In this document: positions 17,859 through 27,051 of the stretch, piece after piece
How positions within the stretch are numbered: position 1 is the first letter of the stretch
Layout of the letters: every line of letters begins with the position of its first letter
Assembly: GCA_030643485.1 (NCBI GenBank)
Contig: DAOWLG010000041.1
Location: 1 to 35,009 of the forward strand
Direction: 5' to 3'
From: Candidatus Nealsoniibacteriota bacterium
Lineage (GTDB): Bacteria > Patescibacteriota > Minisyncoccia > Minisyncoccales > JAGMDC01
Length of the DNA: 35,009 nucleotides
Position numbers and translations under genes: made by a program
The notes under the pieces: generated by a model
Databases searched by the model: none
What the model saw: the letters and a program-made list of their open reading frames with translations, nothing else
What the model was told of the DNA's origin: nothing

Positions 17859-18916
17859 ATTTTGTCTTTAAGTTTATGGTAGCCTCTATTTTTATAAAAA
17901 CGGATAAATTTTATATTTTTGGAAACAGGAAATTCATTTCTAATTTCCTCTATTAATATTTTGAGTAATTTATCGCCCAATATGTTACTATAAACTCCTC
18001 GTAATGCCCTCTCATACCAATCAATCAAATTTTTTTCTGTGATGATACTTTGTATTTTGGATTTCCAACCAATTTGATTTAATATAGAAACAATAACTTT
18101 TTCTTCTACTTCTTTACAAACAATGACTATTCTATCTGCCGAAATTGAATTCACGACATCTTCAGCTAATTTCTCATCTAACGATAAATGTTTTATTTGA
18201 ATTACTAATCCAAAATTAGCCCACATATCCAGACCCCTATCTGCTGCATTTGTTACTCCCACTCTGTATATTTTTGCTGGTATTCTAAATTGTGGATTAT
18301 CAACAGAAAGATTGATAATTTGTTTTGTAAAATCTTCAAATTCTTTAAGTATATTCAATTTTGTTTTATTCAAACTTACTTCTACTGTAATTTCTATTGT
18401 ATCCACTAAAACCGAAAAAAGCGCATAAACAATAATTTCGTAAATTTTATCAATACTTCTTCTTAGTCCGGGTTCGTTCCAAAAAAAAGATAAAAAGGAT
18501 GATAAATTAAATTTATTTTTATCATTTTTAACACAATACCCAAGCCCGATAGACATTTGAGAATATTTATCTAAAAATTTGCGGTATATATAGGATTCTA
18601 CTATTCCATTCTTCTTTCTATTTTCTTTTCCCAAAATTGATAATATTTTAGTGGCTATATTTTTATTAAAAATATCATCTTGATATCTGGCAGAGGAGGC
18701 ACTTATTCTCCCTAAAAATTGAATACATATTACATCTCGCCAACTTTTTGAAGCCGTTCTATAAGTTTCAATCTTGGAAAGATTTATATCTTTGGAAATT
18801 CTATCTCTATATAATATTTCTGCAATCTGAACGGGTTTATACATATGGACTCTAGATTTATTTATTACTTTATCTAAAGCGTTTTTTGCTTCTTGAATAT
18901 TCATAATTTCCTTCAC
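17849..18916 (-). CDS. Type II restriction endonuclease, HaeII-like
   Basis: Resembles remembered HaeII-family sequences (SRVHMYKPVQIAEILYRDRI, ILKEFEDFTKQIINLS, NAADRGLDMWANFGLVIQIKHL); overlaps the methyltransferase by 10 nt. Confidence 0.7.
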   Translation of the reverse strand: MKEIMNIQEAKNALDKVINKSRVHMYKPVQIAEILYRDRISKDINLSKIETYRTASKSWRDVICIQFLGRISASSARYQDDIFNKNIATKILSILGKENRKKNGIVESYIYRKFLDKYSQMSIGLGYCVKNDKNKFNLSSFLSFFWNEPGLRRSIDKIYEIIVYALFSVLVDTIEITVEVSLNKTKLNILKEFEDFTKQIINLSVDNPQFRIPAKIYRVGVTNAADRGLDMWANFGLVIQIKHLSLDEKLAEDVVNSISADRIVIVCKEVEEKVIVSILNQIGWKSKIQSIITEKNLIDWYERALRGVYSNILGDKLLKILIEEIRNEFPVSKNIKFIRFYKNRGYHKLKDKIWN

Positions 18917-18972
18917 CTTAATACTACGCCAAAAATCAAAAATAGTAAAGAATATGTAATAAATAATTACAT

Positions 18973-20511
18973 TTAATTCTTTTTTCTTGCCTTCTCGGTA
19001 ACGTGGAAGCCCATATATTTTCCAAGCATTAATCGGGTTTGAGCGTCAATCGCGGGTATTGCGCCAAAAATTATTAAACTAATCGGCAAAAACAACCATT
19101 GAGTAAGCATAAACAAATTTTTCTTTTTGGGCCAGCAAAAAGGCCGTGAACGGATTAACAAACTGTTAATAATAACAAAGACAATTACTCCCAATAAAGC
19201 CACTTTCATTATATTTCCGGTAAGAGTAGATAAGCTATAAGAAAGCATAGTGCTTCTAAATTCCTCGCCCCCTAAAATTATAGGCAACCACCCTAAAAAC
19301 AATATAAGTAAAGCATTGGTTGCCCATGCCCAACACCCTTCTATTAATAAAAACTCATAGTGAAATTTTTTCATAAAAGGCATCTTCTTGTTTTTCAAAA
19401 AACCAAATAAAAGATATGGAATTGCTTCGCTTCCCCAAGCCCAGCGCCTCTGCTGTTTATACTGGTTAATAACGGTTTGTTTCAGAGTGCTTGCGACACA
19501 GCTATCCTGCGAAATGGGATAATGTAAAGGAATTATTTCGTAATCCCCATCGTAAAATAAAAACGCTTTCCAAAAAACCCCTGCGTCCTCAGAAACCACA
19601 TTGGTCTGCCAGAAATCCATTTCTACGAGCGCGTTAAAACTCATAGAATGAGAAGAATAGGTTACTATTTTTTCAGGCCGCTGCTGCTGTATCATCTGCC
19701 AAAAAACATTACAAGAAGAAACAACCCGTGAAAAAAACGGCGCTTCGTCCACATTATTCAAATACAAAGGAATGGGCTGAAAACTTGTACGCAAGGGGTT
19801 GGCAGAATTAAAATAATGGTGCGTAAGACAGAAAAAATATTTAGGATAAACTTGAGTATCAATGTCAAAACAGGAAACAATAACATTCTCATAAGGGATT
19901 TTCAAAGGGTCTATAATTTTCTCTTTCGCGCGACGCCCGGCCCAGGTTTCATTTGAACCTTTGCCCGCAAGCTCTCCCGATATATCTTTTGGATGGGATG
20001 TAATTAAAAATTTAGAAAATTTATTTCCAAACTCCTGCTCTATTTTTTTTGCCACTTGCCGCGCTTCCTCACCCGCTCTTTCTTCTATTGCCAAAACAAC
20101 AAACATTTTTTCTTTTGGATATTCAGAATTTATTGTTGCCTGAAAACTCTCTCTCACCAAACCCAAACCTTCTTTATACATAACAAAAATAACTAAATGA
20201 TAAACATCTTCCCAACCATATATTCGTTTCGTTTTCTTTTGCCAATCTATACTTAAATTTTTATTCATCTTTCTAAAAGCCGCAGTAAGGCAACTGGAAA
20301 AATAAATGGTTCTCAAAAGCCAATACACGCAAAAACCAATCATAAAAAGAGCAACCCAAACAGGACGAAACCAAGAAAGAAACACCATTGCCAGTAAAGT
20401 GGACCAAGCCAAAAAACCAGGCAAAATCTCAAAACCCCGATAAATCATTTTTTCTTTGCGATTTTTTATATCCGTTGCTTTCCCAACATCAATATAATAT
20501 TTTTCATTCAT
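18973..20511 (-). CDS. Membrane-associated family 2-like glycosyltransferase
   Basis: TM segments flank a GT core (SCFDIDTQVYPKYF, EDAGVFWKAF, QQRRWAWGSEA). Confidence 0.8.
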   Translation of the reverse strand: MNEKYYIDVGKATDIKNRKEKMIYRGFEILPGFLAWSTLLAMVFLSWFRPVWVALFMIGFCVYWLLRTIYFSSCLTAAFRKMNKNLSIDWQKKTKRIYGWEDVYHLVIFVMYKEGLGLVRESFQATINSEYPKEKMFVVLAIEERAGEEARQVAKKIEQEFGNKFSKFLITSHPKDISGELAGKGSNETWAGRRAKEKIIDPLKIPYENVIVSCFDIDTQVYPKYFFCLTHHYFNSANPLRTSFQPIPLYLNNVDEAPFFSRVVSSCNVFWQMIQQQRPEKIVTYSSHSMSFNALVEMDFWQTNVVSEDAGVFWKAFLFYDGDYEIIPLHYPISQDSCVASTLKQTVINQYKQQRRWAWGSEAIPYLLFGFLKNKKMPFMKKFHYEFLLIEGCWAWATNALLILFLGWLPIILGGEEFRSTMLSYSLSTLTGNIMKVALLGVIVFVIINSLLIRSRPFCWPKKKNLFMLTQWLFLPISLIIFGAIPAIDAQTRLMLGKYMGFHVTEKARKKN

Positions 20512-20556
20512 TTATCCTATCCTATCATTTTTTACGCAAAAATGAAAATCCTAAAC

Positions 20557-22125
20557 CTAATATTCTAAAAATTTTAATTTTTGTTTTTGATGAAAATGCC
20601 AGGTAATATAACCCAAAATCAGATAAGAAATTAAAAGTCCTATCCAGGAAATTTCTAAACCCACAGATGCCCATGAAAATGACGCAAACCAACTTACCGT
20701 TTCTATTATATAACTTAATAATAGCCAACAAGGCAAAGAAAAAAACCATGCCAAAAATGGCGAAATTATTCCAACTAAAGCAAATAAAAACCCAAAACCA
20801 AGCACAAAAGGCAGAACAGGCACAATTAAGATATTAGCAAAAACAGCCACTAAAGACACATAACCAAAATTGTAAATTAAAATTGGCAGAGTAAAAACCT
20901 GCGCGGCCAAAGTCATTGCGAGAATATCTCTTAAAAAATTTGCGCCGCTATTGCGCGCAAAAACAGGGTTTAGCCAATTTTGAAAAACAGGCATCAGATA
21001 AATTATGCCCATCATTGCTAAAAATGAAAGTTGAAAACCCACATCAAATTTCAAAAGCAAAGGATTAAAAGCTAACATTATTGCAGCGGCAAAAACAATC
21101 GCGCGGGAAGAAGTATTCATTCTACCTAAATACTGGGCAAAAATTAAAAGACTGCCCATAATTCCTGCGCGGATTGCTGATGGCTGTAAACCAGTCATAA
21201 CAATAAAAAAAATAATAATACCTAATGTTAAACAAAGTGCGTGCTGCCTCCATAAACCCAGACCAATCAATAAGGTCATTAAAATAATGGTTAAGATAGC
21301 CACATGCATTCCGGAAACAGCAGTTATATGTCTTACTCCTGCGCGGCTCCATTGATCTTTCAATTCCTGAGAAATTCTGCTTTTATCCCCTAAAATCATT
21401 GCTCCTAAAATTGAAGACTGAGGCGGGGAAAGATTCTGCCCGATTGTGTGCCTTAACTTATCTTTGAATCCCAAAATCTTAACATAACTCAAAGAGAGCC
21501 GAGACCCGTTCTCGTCCGCGCGCGGACGAGAACGGGTCTCGGCAAAACTCACTATCGCTGGATAATACATTACTGAATAAATTCCATCTTTTGCCAAATA
21601 ATCTTTATAGTTAAAATCTTCAAATTCAATCGGCGTTTTTAGTTCACCTGTAATTTTTAATTCATCTCCATATTGATATTCAGGATATTTCCCAGTGGTT
21701 ACTAAAATTTTTCCTAAATTTTCTTTTACATCTACGGTTAATTTTGTGTTTGTTTTTCTGATGTCTGGTTCAGAAATCACTCTTCCAATTAAAGTAATTT
21801 CCTGTTCTGTGTCATTGATTATTGATAACTGATTATTGATAATTGATAATTCCGCGCGCTGATGGCAAAAAATTCCAGATGCAAATAAAATCAAACAAAA
21901 TCCCACAATAACTAATTTTTTGCTTGCCCCATAGGAAGCCGAAGGCTTTCCTTCGGGGTTTTTCCAAAACACTGAAATTAGCAAAATTCCTGAAATTATT
22001 AATATTAAAACTGGGCTAAAATTTACCCCGCCCTTACATGTAAGGGCGGGGTTAAAAAAGGAACTAATAAAAATTCCTATAATAAAAGACAAACAAAGAT
22101 ATAAAAAAATTTTAGATGGCGTCAT
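20557..22125 (-). CDS. comEC: ComEC/Rec2-type competence protein (DUF4131 plus Competence domain)
   Basis: HITAVSGMHVAIL and multiple TM helices typical of ComEC; OB-like N-terminal region. Confidence 0.9.
   Translation of the reverse strand: MTPSKIFLYLCLSFIIGIFISSFFNPALTCKGGVNFSPVLILIISGILLISVFWKNPEGKPSASYGASKKLVIVGFCLILFASGIFCHQRAELSIINNQLSIINDTEQEITLIGRVISEPDIRKTNTKLTVDVKENLGKILVTTGKYPEYQYGDELKITGELKTPIEFEDFNYKDYLAKDGIYSVMYYPAIVSFAETRSRPRADENGSRLSLSYVKILGFKDKLRHTIGQNLSPPQSSILGAMILGDKSRISQELKDQWSRAGVRHITAVSGMHVAILTIILMTLLIGLGLWRQHALCLTLGIIIFFIVMTGLQPSAIRAGIMGSLLIFAQYLGRMNTSSRAIVFAAAIMLAFNPLLLKFDVGFQLSFLAMMGIIYLMPVFQNWLNPVFARNSGANFLRDILAMTLAAQVFTLPILIYNFGYVSLVAVFANILIVPVLPFVLGFGFLFALVGIISPFLAWFFSLPCWLLLSYIIETVSWFASFSWASVGLEISWIGLLISYLILGYITWHFHQKQKLKFLEY
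21498..21543. repeat. 46-nt perfect palindrome inside comEC
   Basis: GCCGAGACCCGTTCTCGTCCGCG|CGCGGACGAGAACGGGTCTCGGC. Confidence 0.95.
21823..21850. repeat. Direct repeats GATTATTGATAA(CT/TT)GATAAT inside comEC (LSIINNQLSIIN)
   Basis: Tandem near-identical units read in sequence. Confidence 0.8.
21927..21958. repeat. CCCC...GGGG hairpin element with AAGCC-GAA-GGCTT inside comEC
   Basis: Terminal CCCC/GGGG and inner perfect 5-bp stem, partial middle pairing. Confidence 0.65.
22025..22052. repeat. 28-nt perfect palindrome ACCCCGCCCTTACATGTAAGGGCGGGGT inside comEC
   Basis: Perfect symmetry about 22038/22039. Confidence 0.95.
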
Positions 22126-22824
22126 TTATCTTAATGCGCAGGTTTTGAATTTTGGTCTAATTTCTTTAACAATTTTTTCAATCTTTTCTCTTCCTAAAAC
22201 CGGTAAATCAAGAATTTTAGAATCTAAAACCTGTTTTTGAGTATTAAATTCCTGAAGGAAATAATTTGTCTCTTTATCCCCTATCCAGCCGGCAATTTCC
22301 AATATGTTTTGTCTTGTTAAACCCGGAGCCACGGTTGTCCTGAATTCAAAATCAACCTTTCCTTGCCGTAAAATTTCAATACTTTTTTCAATCTTTTTCA
22401 AATCAGATTTCTTTCCTGAATAAAATCCATATTTCTTTCTTGTGGCTTTTATATCCATTGCCGTATAATCAATCAATTGAGCATCAATCAATTTTTGAAG
22501 CATCTTCGGGTTTGACCCATTGGTGTCTAATTTCACTAAAAAACCAAAATTTTTTATTTTTTTACAAAATTCCGGCAAATCCTGATGAATACTTGGTTCT
22601 CCGCCACAAATACAAACGCCTTCCAAAAGTCCTTTTCTTTCTTCCAAAAAATCAAAAAAATCTTTTTCTAAAATCAGTTCTTGTTCTTTTATTTTTTCCG
22701 GCAAAACCAATTCCGAGGAATAACAAAAAGGACAACGAAAATTGCACCCAATAGTAAAAACCGTGCAAGCAAGCTTGCCCGGATAATCAATTAAAGTTGT
22801 TTTTTGAAGCCCACCCAACAACAT
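22126..22824 (-). CDS. nrdG: Anaerobic ribonucleotide reductase activating protein (radical SAM)
   Basis: TIGCNFRCPFCYSSELV (CxxxCxxC), VCICGGEPSIHQDLPEF; near nrdD. Confidence 0.88.
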   Translation of the reverse strand: MLLGGLQKTTLIDYPGKLACTVFTIGCNFRCPFCYSSELVLPEKIKEQELILEKDFFDFLEERKGLLEGVCICGGEPSIHQDLPEFCKKIKNFGFLVKLDTNGSNPKMLQKLIDAQLIDYTAMDIKATRKKYGFYSGKKSDLKKIEKSIEILRQGKVDFEFRTTVAPGLTRQNILEIAGWIGDKETNYFLQEFNTQKQVLDSKILDLPVLGREKIEKIVKEIRPKFKTCALR

Positions 22825-22909
22825 AAAATAAAAAAGTTTTAGGTTTTACTTAATCGTGAATCCGTTGGAGAATCTAATTTTCAAAAATTGGCTTACGATT
22901 ATTTTCCTA

Positions 22910-23350
22910 TTATCTTTTTTCACTAATTTCTGTACAAATATTATTCTTGCATTCACAGCCATAAAAAGGAGCGGGACTAATTAATATATTTGGCAAAGAT
23001 GCCTTATATTTTTTATAGTATAAATCCTGTAAACAACGAATTTCCTTAATAACCTCTCCTTTGTTCACGCAAAACGGATAAGCCCCATTTGTCTGTATTA
23101 ATCGTAGCAATTCTACTGTCTTGCAATCTCCGTCAAATAAACAACTCTTATCCAATTTTTTTATTTTGTCGCTGATTTTTTTATTTAATTCTTCGCGAGA
23201 TATTTCATCTTTCTTCCTCTCCTCTATCGGCTGATATTCATTCCAAATCCAAAATCCACCAACTAAAATAATTCCAACCATTAAAATTCCAATTAAAATT
23301 TTTATTTTTGTGGTCATAAAAATTTTTAAATTAAAATGACTTTTAATCAA
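22910..23350 (-). CDS. Small membrane-anchored Cys-containing protein, unknown function
   Basis: One N-terminal TM (likely start MTTKIKILIGIL); C-terminal CECKNNIC. Confidence 0.55.
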   Translation of the reverse strand: MIKSHFNLKIFMTTKIKILIGILMVGIILVGGFWIWNEYQPIEERKKDEISREELNKKISDKIKKLDKSCLFDGDCKTVELLRLIQTNGAYPFCVNKGEVIKEIRCLQDLYYKKYKASLPNILISPAPFYGCECKNNICTEISEKR

Positions 23351-24302
23351 CTTGTGGTTTTACAATTTCACAACGGTAGTTCTTAAAAATATCTTCAAAT
23401 AATTTCTTTTTTCGCTCTAAGAAAATATTAGTATTTTTATACAAATAGTTGTAAATTATCTTAAGCTGATTAATCCCTCCATATCTTACTCTATTTATAC
23501 TTTTCCCTGGATAGTTAATAGAAGTAATCGGAAGTCCTAACACTGCCAACCGAGATTGAACAGCAGAAACAAATTCTTTATTTCCTTCAATATTAAATTC
23601 TCCTCCATAAAAAATATATTTTCGCCCAGATTTTTTACGAGTGACTCGTCTGGCTCTATTTATACATCCATCAGCGTCAAACGCTCCTCTAATAAAATGT
23701 CTTTCAAGCGATTTTGGGATGTCGGGAAATCTTACAGTAAAAGTTTTACGCGGAGTTATGTGATATTGAGCTAAATCGGTTACCATCTTCAATGAACGAA
23801 AATATACCTCTAAACTATTAGTATTTTTATGATAGTAATCTTTCCCAGTCCATTTTACTGCTTTTTTAAATTTTTTAAGATATTTTTTATCTTTTATGGC
23901 AAGAGGAAGTCGTACTTTATTTTCGGTTATTGAGCCATCTCCACTTAAAAATCCAAGCCAATATGCTTTTTCCTCATTATTTATTTTTTCAAAAAATAAT
24001 TCATCTAAGTTATATTTTCTGTGAAGCAAACTACTTCTTAGTTTATATTCTAATGTTCTTTTCTTCCCTTTATTACAGCAATTTCTACACTTGTAAAGAA
24101 TAACTCTTTTTGTAAACCAACCTTTTCTTACGAGGTTTATTTTGCCACACATCGTACATTTAACAGGAATTTTTCTCATCATTCCTCCTTTCCAAAAATT
24201 AGACTTCTCGCCAGCATTCCAAGGTTGCGGTTTTCCTTTTAATGTCTCGCTTATTTTCCTTTTATGCTCTTCTGTTGGCTTATATTTACCTAATAATGGC
24301 AT
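23343..24302 (-). CDS. Free-standing LAGLIDADG homing endonuclease with NUMOD3-like and zinc-ribbon-like N-terminus
   Basis: AYWLGFLSGDGSI and FIRGAFDADGCI motifs; KPTEEHKRKISETLKGK; CTMCGK...CRNCC. Confidence 0.88.
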   Translation of the reverse strand: MPLLGKYKPTEEHKRKISETLKGKPQPWNAGEKSNFWKGGMMRKIPVKCTMCGKINLVRKGWFTKRVILYKCRNCCNKGKKRTLEYKLRSSLLHRKYNLDELFFEKINNEEKAYWLGFLSGDGSITENKVRLPLAIKDKKYLKKFKKAVKWTGKDYYHKNTNSLEVYFRSLKMVTDLAQYHITPRKTFTVRFPDIPKSLERHFIRGAFDADGCINRARRVTRKKSGRKYIFYGGEFNIEGNKEFVSAVQSRLAVLGLPITSINYPGKSINRVRYGGINQLKIIYNYLYKNTNIFLERKKKLFEDIFKNYRCEIVKPQVD

Positions 24303-24304
24303 AT

Positions 24305-26410
24305 TTATTGTTTAATCTTAAATTCCTTTCTTTCTTGGAACTCGCGAATTTTCCCGGAATTCCATTGTTGCACGGGTCTTATGTAGCCGACCACTCTGGA
24401 ATAAACTTCGCAGGGTTGTTTAATAACGCATTTTGGGCAATAAAAATGTTCGCCAGATATATAACCATGATGAGGGCAAATGGAAAAAGTAGGCGTGATG
24501 GTAATATAGGGAATATGAAACTTTTCAAAAATTTTTCTAACCAAATTTTTAACAGTTTGAACATCAGAAACTTTTTCTCCTAAAAGTGTATGAAAAACGC
24601 TGCCTCCGGTATACTTGCAAGTTATTTCATCTTGAAGCTTTAGAGCCTCAAAAACATCATCAGTAAAATTAACAGGTAATTGGCTTGAATTTGTATAATA
24701 TGGCGTTTTTTTTGTTCCAGCAGTAATTATATCCGGATATTTCTGTTTATCTTTTTGAGCTAATCTGAAAGCCGTAGATTCAGCCGGGGTTTGTTCTAAA
24801 TTATAGATATTTCCAGTATCTTTTTGATATCTAACTAATTTTTCTCTCATAAAATCCATAATTTCTAAAGAAAATTTTCTGCCTTGCCGGGAACCAATAT
24901 CTTCACCGATAAAATTCAAAAGCGCTTCATTCATTCCCACTAAACCAATGGTTGAAAAGTGATTAGAATAATAAGCGTTCCTTGCTTTTTTAATCCCTGA
25001 TAAATAATATCTCGAGTATGGATATAAACCTTTTTCAATTAAGTTTTCTATGGCTTTTCTTTTTATTTCCAAACTTTCTTTTGCCAAATCCATTAATTTC
25101 GCTAACTGTTCAAAGAACTCTTTTTTGGTCTTGGATAAATAACCAATTTTAGGAAGATTAATTGTAACTACTCCCAATGAACCGGTTAAACTTCCTGAAC
25201 CAAAAAGCCCTCCACCGCCTCTATTGGCAAGCTCTTTCAGATCTAACCTGAGCCGACAACACATACTGCGCACATCAGAGGGTTTCATCTCCGAGTTAAT
25301 ATAATTGGCAAAATAATTAATGCCATATTTTGCTGATGCCTCAAAAATTCCTTCAAAAGCCGGCTCATCCCAGGGAAAATCTTTAGTAATATTTATAGTT
25401 GGAATAGGAAAAGAAAAAGGCCTATCACTTTTATCTCCTTCCATATAAACTTCATAAAGAGCTTTATTGAAAATCTTCATCTCTTCTTCAAATTCGCCAT
25501 ATGTTTCTTTTTGCGGCTTGCCGCCGATAATCACCGGCTGATTGGCAAAAACAGATGAAGGTTTGAGGTCTAAAGTGATATTGGAAAAAGGATTTTGAAA
25601 TCCTACCCTGGTAGGCACAGACATATCGAATAAAAATTCCTGAAGCCCTTGCTTTACCTGCTGATAGTTTAAGTTGTCATAGCGAATAAAGGGCGCGAGC
25701 AAAGTATCAAAATTAGAAAAAGCAACTGCGCCAGCGACTTCTCCTTGGATAGTAAATAGAAAATTCACTATCTGGCCTAATGCTACTCTAAAATGTTTTG
25801 CCGGCTTTGATTCTACTTTCCCTGAAACTCCGCCAAAACCCTTTAACAATAAATCATAAAGATCCCAGCCCGCGCAATAAGGGCCTAAAGTGCCTAAATC
25901 ATGAATATGAAAATCTCCATTCTCGTTGACTTCTCTGATTTCTTTAGGATAAATTTTATTTAACCAGTATTTTTTAACAATATAGGAAATACCATATTGA
26001 TTTAATCCCTGCAAAGAGAAAGCCATATTAGCGTTTTCCTGGACTTCCCAATCCAATTTTCCTAAATACTGGTCAATTCGGTCCACTGCCTCTTCGCTCA
26101 CTTTCACCGCCTCCCTGATTTTTCTTCTCTGTTCACGATATAAAATATATGACTTGGCTGTTTCAACTAAATTTTCCAGAATTAAAACCTCTTCAATAAT
26201 GTCCTGAATTTGCTCTACATTGGGAATATCTCCATTCTTAAATCTTCTATTCAACAACTCAACTACTTTTTCCGTAATCTTCTTGGAATGGATGCCGTCG
26301 CCTTCATTAGCAGAAGTGATCGCCTTAAAAACAGCGTTCTTAATTCTGCTTTGGTCAAATTCAATAGTAATCCCATCCCGATTTTTTATCTTGGTAATTT
26401 TGCTCTCCAT
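24305..26410 (-). CDS. nrdD: Anaerobic ribonucleoside-triphosphate reductase (class III)
   Basis: ATP-cone N-terminus, C-terminal CPHHGYISGEHFYCPKC and EVYSRVVGYIRPVQQWNSGK. Confidence 0.95.
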   Translation of the reverse strand: MESKITKIKNRDGITIEFDQSRIKNAVFKAITSANEGDGIHSKKITEKVVELLNRRFKNGDIPNVEQIQDIIEEVLILENLVETAKSYILYREQRRKIREAVKVSEEAVDRIDQYLGKLDWEVQENANMAFSLQGLNQYGISYIVKKYWLNKIYPKEIREVNENGDFHIHDLGTLGPYCAGWDLYDLLLKGFGGVSGKVESKPAKHFRVALGQIVNFLFTIQGEVAGAVAFSNFDTLLAPFIRYDNLNYQQVKQGLQEFLFDMSVPTRVGFQNPFSNITLDLKPSSVFANQPVIIGGKPQKETYGEFEEEMKIFNKALYEVYMEGDKSDRPFSFPIPTINITKDFPWDEPAFEGIFEASAKYGINYFANYINSEMKPSDVRSMCCRLRLDLKELANRGGGGLFGSGSLTGSLGVVTINLPKIGYLSKTKKEFFEQLAKLMDLAKESLEIKRKAIENLIEKGLYPYSRYYLSGIKKARNAYYSNHFSTIGLVGMNEALLNFIGEDIGSRQGRKFSLEIMDFMREKLVRYQKDTGNIYNLEQTPAESTAFRLAQKDKQKYPDIITAGTKKTPYYTNSSQLPVNFTDDVFEALKLQDEITCKYTGGSVFHTLLGEKVSDVQTVKNLVRKIFEKFHIPYITITPTFSICPHHGYISGEHFYCPKCVIKQPCEVYSRVVGYIRPVQQWNSGKIREFQERKEFKIKQ

Positions 26411-26498
26411 AAAAAAATATAATCCGAATGCTGCGAACTGGTATCCGAATTACATTACTTTATTTTACTCCAATAAAAAAGCGGCGTCAAATAAAAAA

Positions 26499-26530
26499 GC
26501 AGAAAACCTTGCATATGTAAGGTTTTCTGC
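26499..26530 (-). terminator. Terminator-like hairpin GCAGAAAACCTT...AAGGTTTTCTGC-TTTTTT in the nrdD leader
   Basis: 12-bp perfect stem; six-T run on the minus strand, between promoter and nrdD ATG. Confidence 0.7.
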
Positions 26531-26590
26531 CGACTATGAACAGAGCCAAGCACTTTCAAAAGAAAATACTCAGTCACACTCACTATCAAC

Positions 26591-26619
26591 ATATTAACAA
26601 ATTAAAAACAAATTGTCAA
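26591..26619 (-). promoter_or_regulatory. Putative nrdD promoter TTGACA-N17-TAATAT
   Basis: Consensus -35 and near-consensus -10, about 175 nt upstream of nrdD. Confidence 0.7.
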
Positions 26620-26726
26620 CCCTCTGTACTATAAATGATTTTTAGTGACCTTTTTCCCTAATCTTACCATGTTTTGGCATCTTAGGGGTGTCACAAATGT
26701 ATCTCATCTTACTCAGCCAAAATTTT

Positions 26727-27047
26727 TTATTTCACAATACTTCCTGCCGGCACTTCTTTCTCTGGTAACAATAAAATCGGTTTTCCATCCACATCTGCTG
26801 CCAAAACCATACCCTGGCTTTTTACTCCTTGAAATTCTTTTGGCTCCAAATTAACCAAAATCGGAAGACTCTTTCCAATAAAATAATTTGGCTCAAAAAA
26901 TTCTGCCATTCCTACGATAATTTGTCTTTTTTCTTTTCCTAAATCAACCTCTAATTTTATCAATTTATCACTTCCCTTAACTTTTTCTGCCATTAAAATT
27001 TTTCCAATTCTTATTTCTAATTTTTTGAAATCTTCAAAAGTAATCAT
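26727..27047 (-). CDS. Trbp111/MetRS C-terminal-type tRNA-binding protein
   Basis: FKKLEIRIGKILMAEKVKGSDKLIKLEVDLG...GMVLAADVDG, single OB-fold tRNA-binding domain. Confidence 0.9.
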   Translation of the reverse strand: MITFEDFKKLEIRIGKILMAEKVKGSDKLIKLEVDLGKEKRQIIVGMAEFFEPNYFIGKSLPILVNLEPKEFQGVKSQGMVLAADVDGKPILLLPEKEVPAGSIVK

Positions 27048-27051
27048 TGAT

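Noticed and set aside
23343-26410. Possible intein or intron in nrdD
   Set aside because: nrdD is a continuous, complete ORF; the LAGLIDADG ORF starts after its stop.
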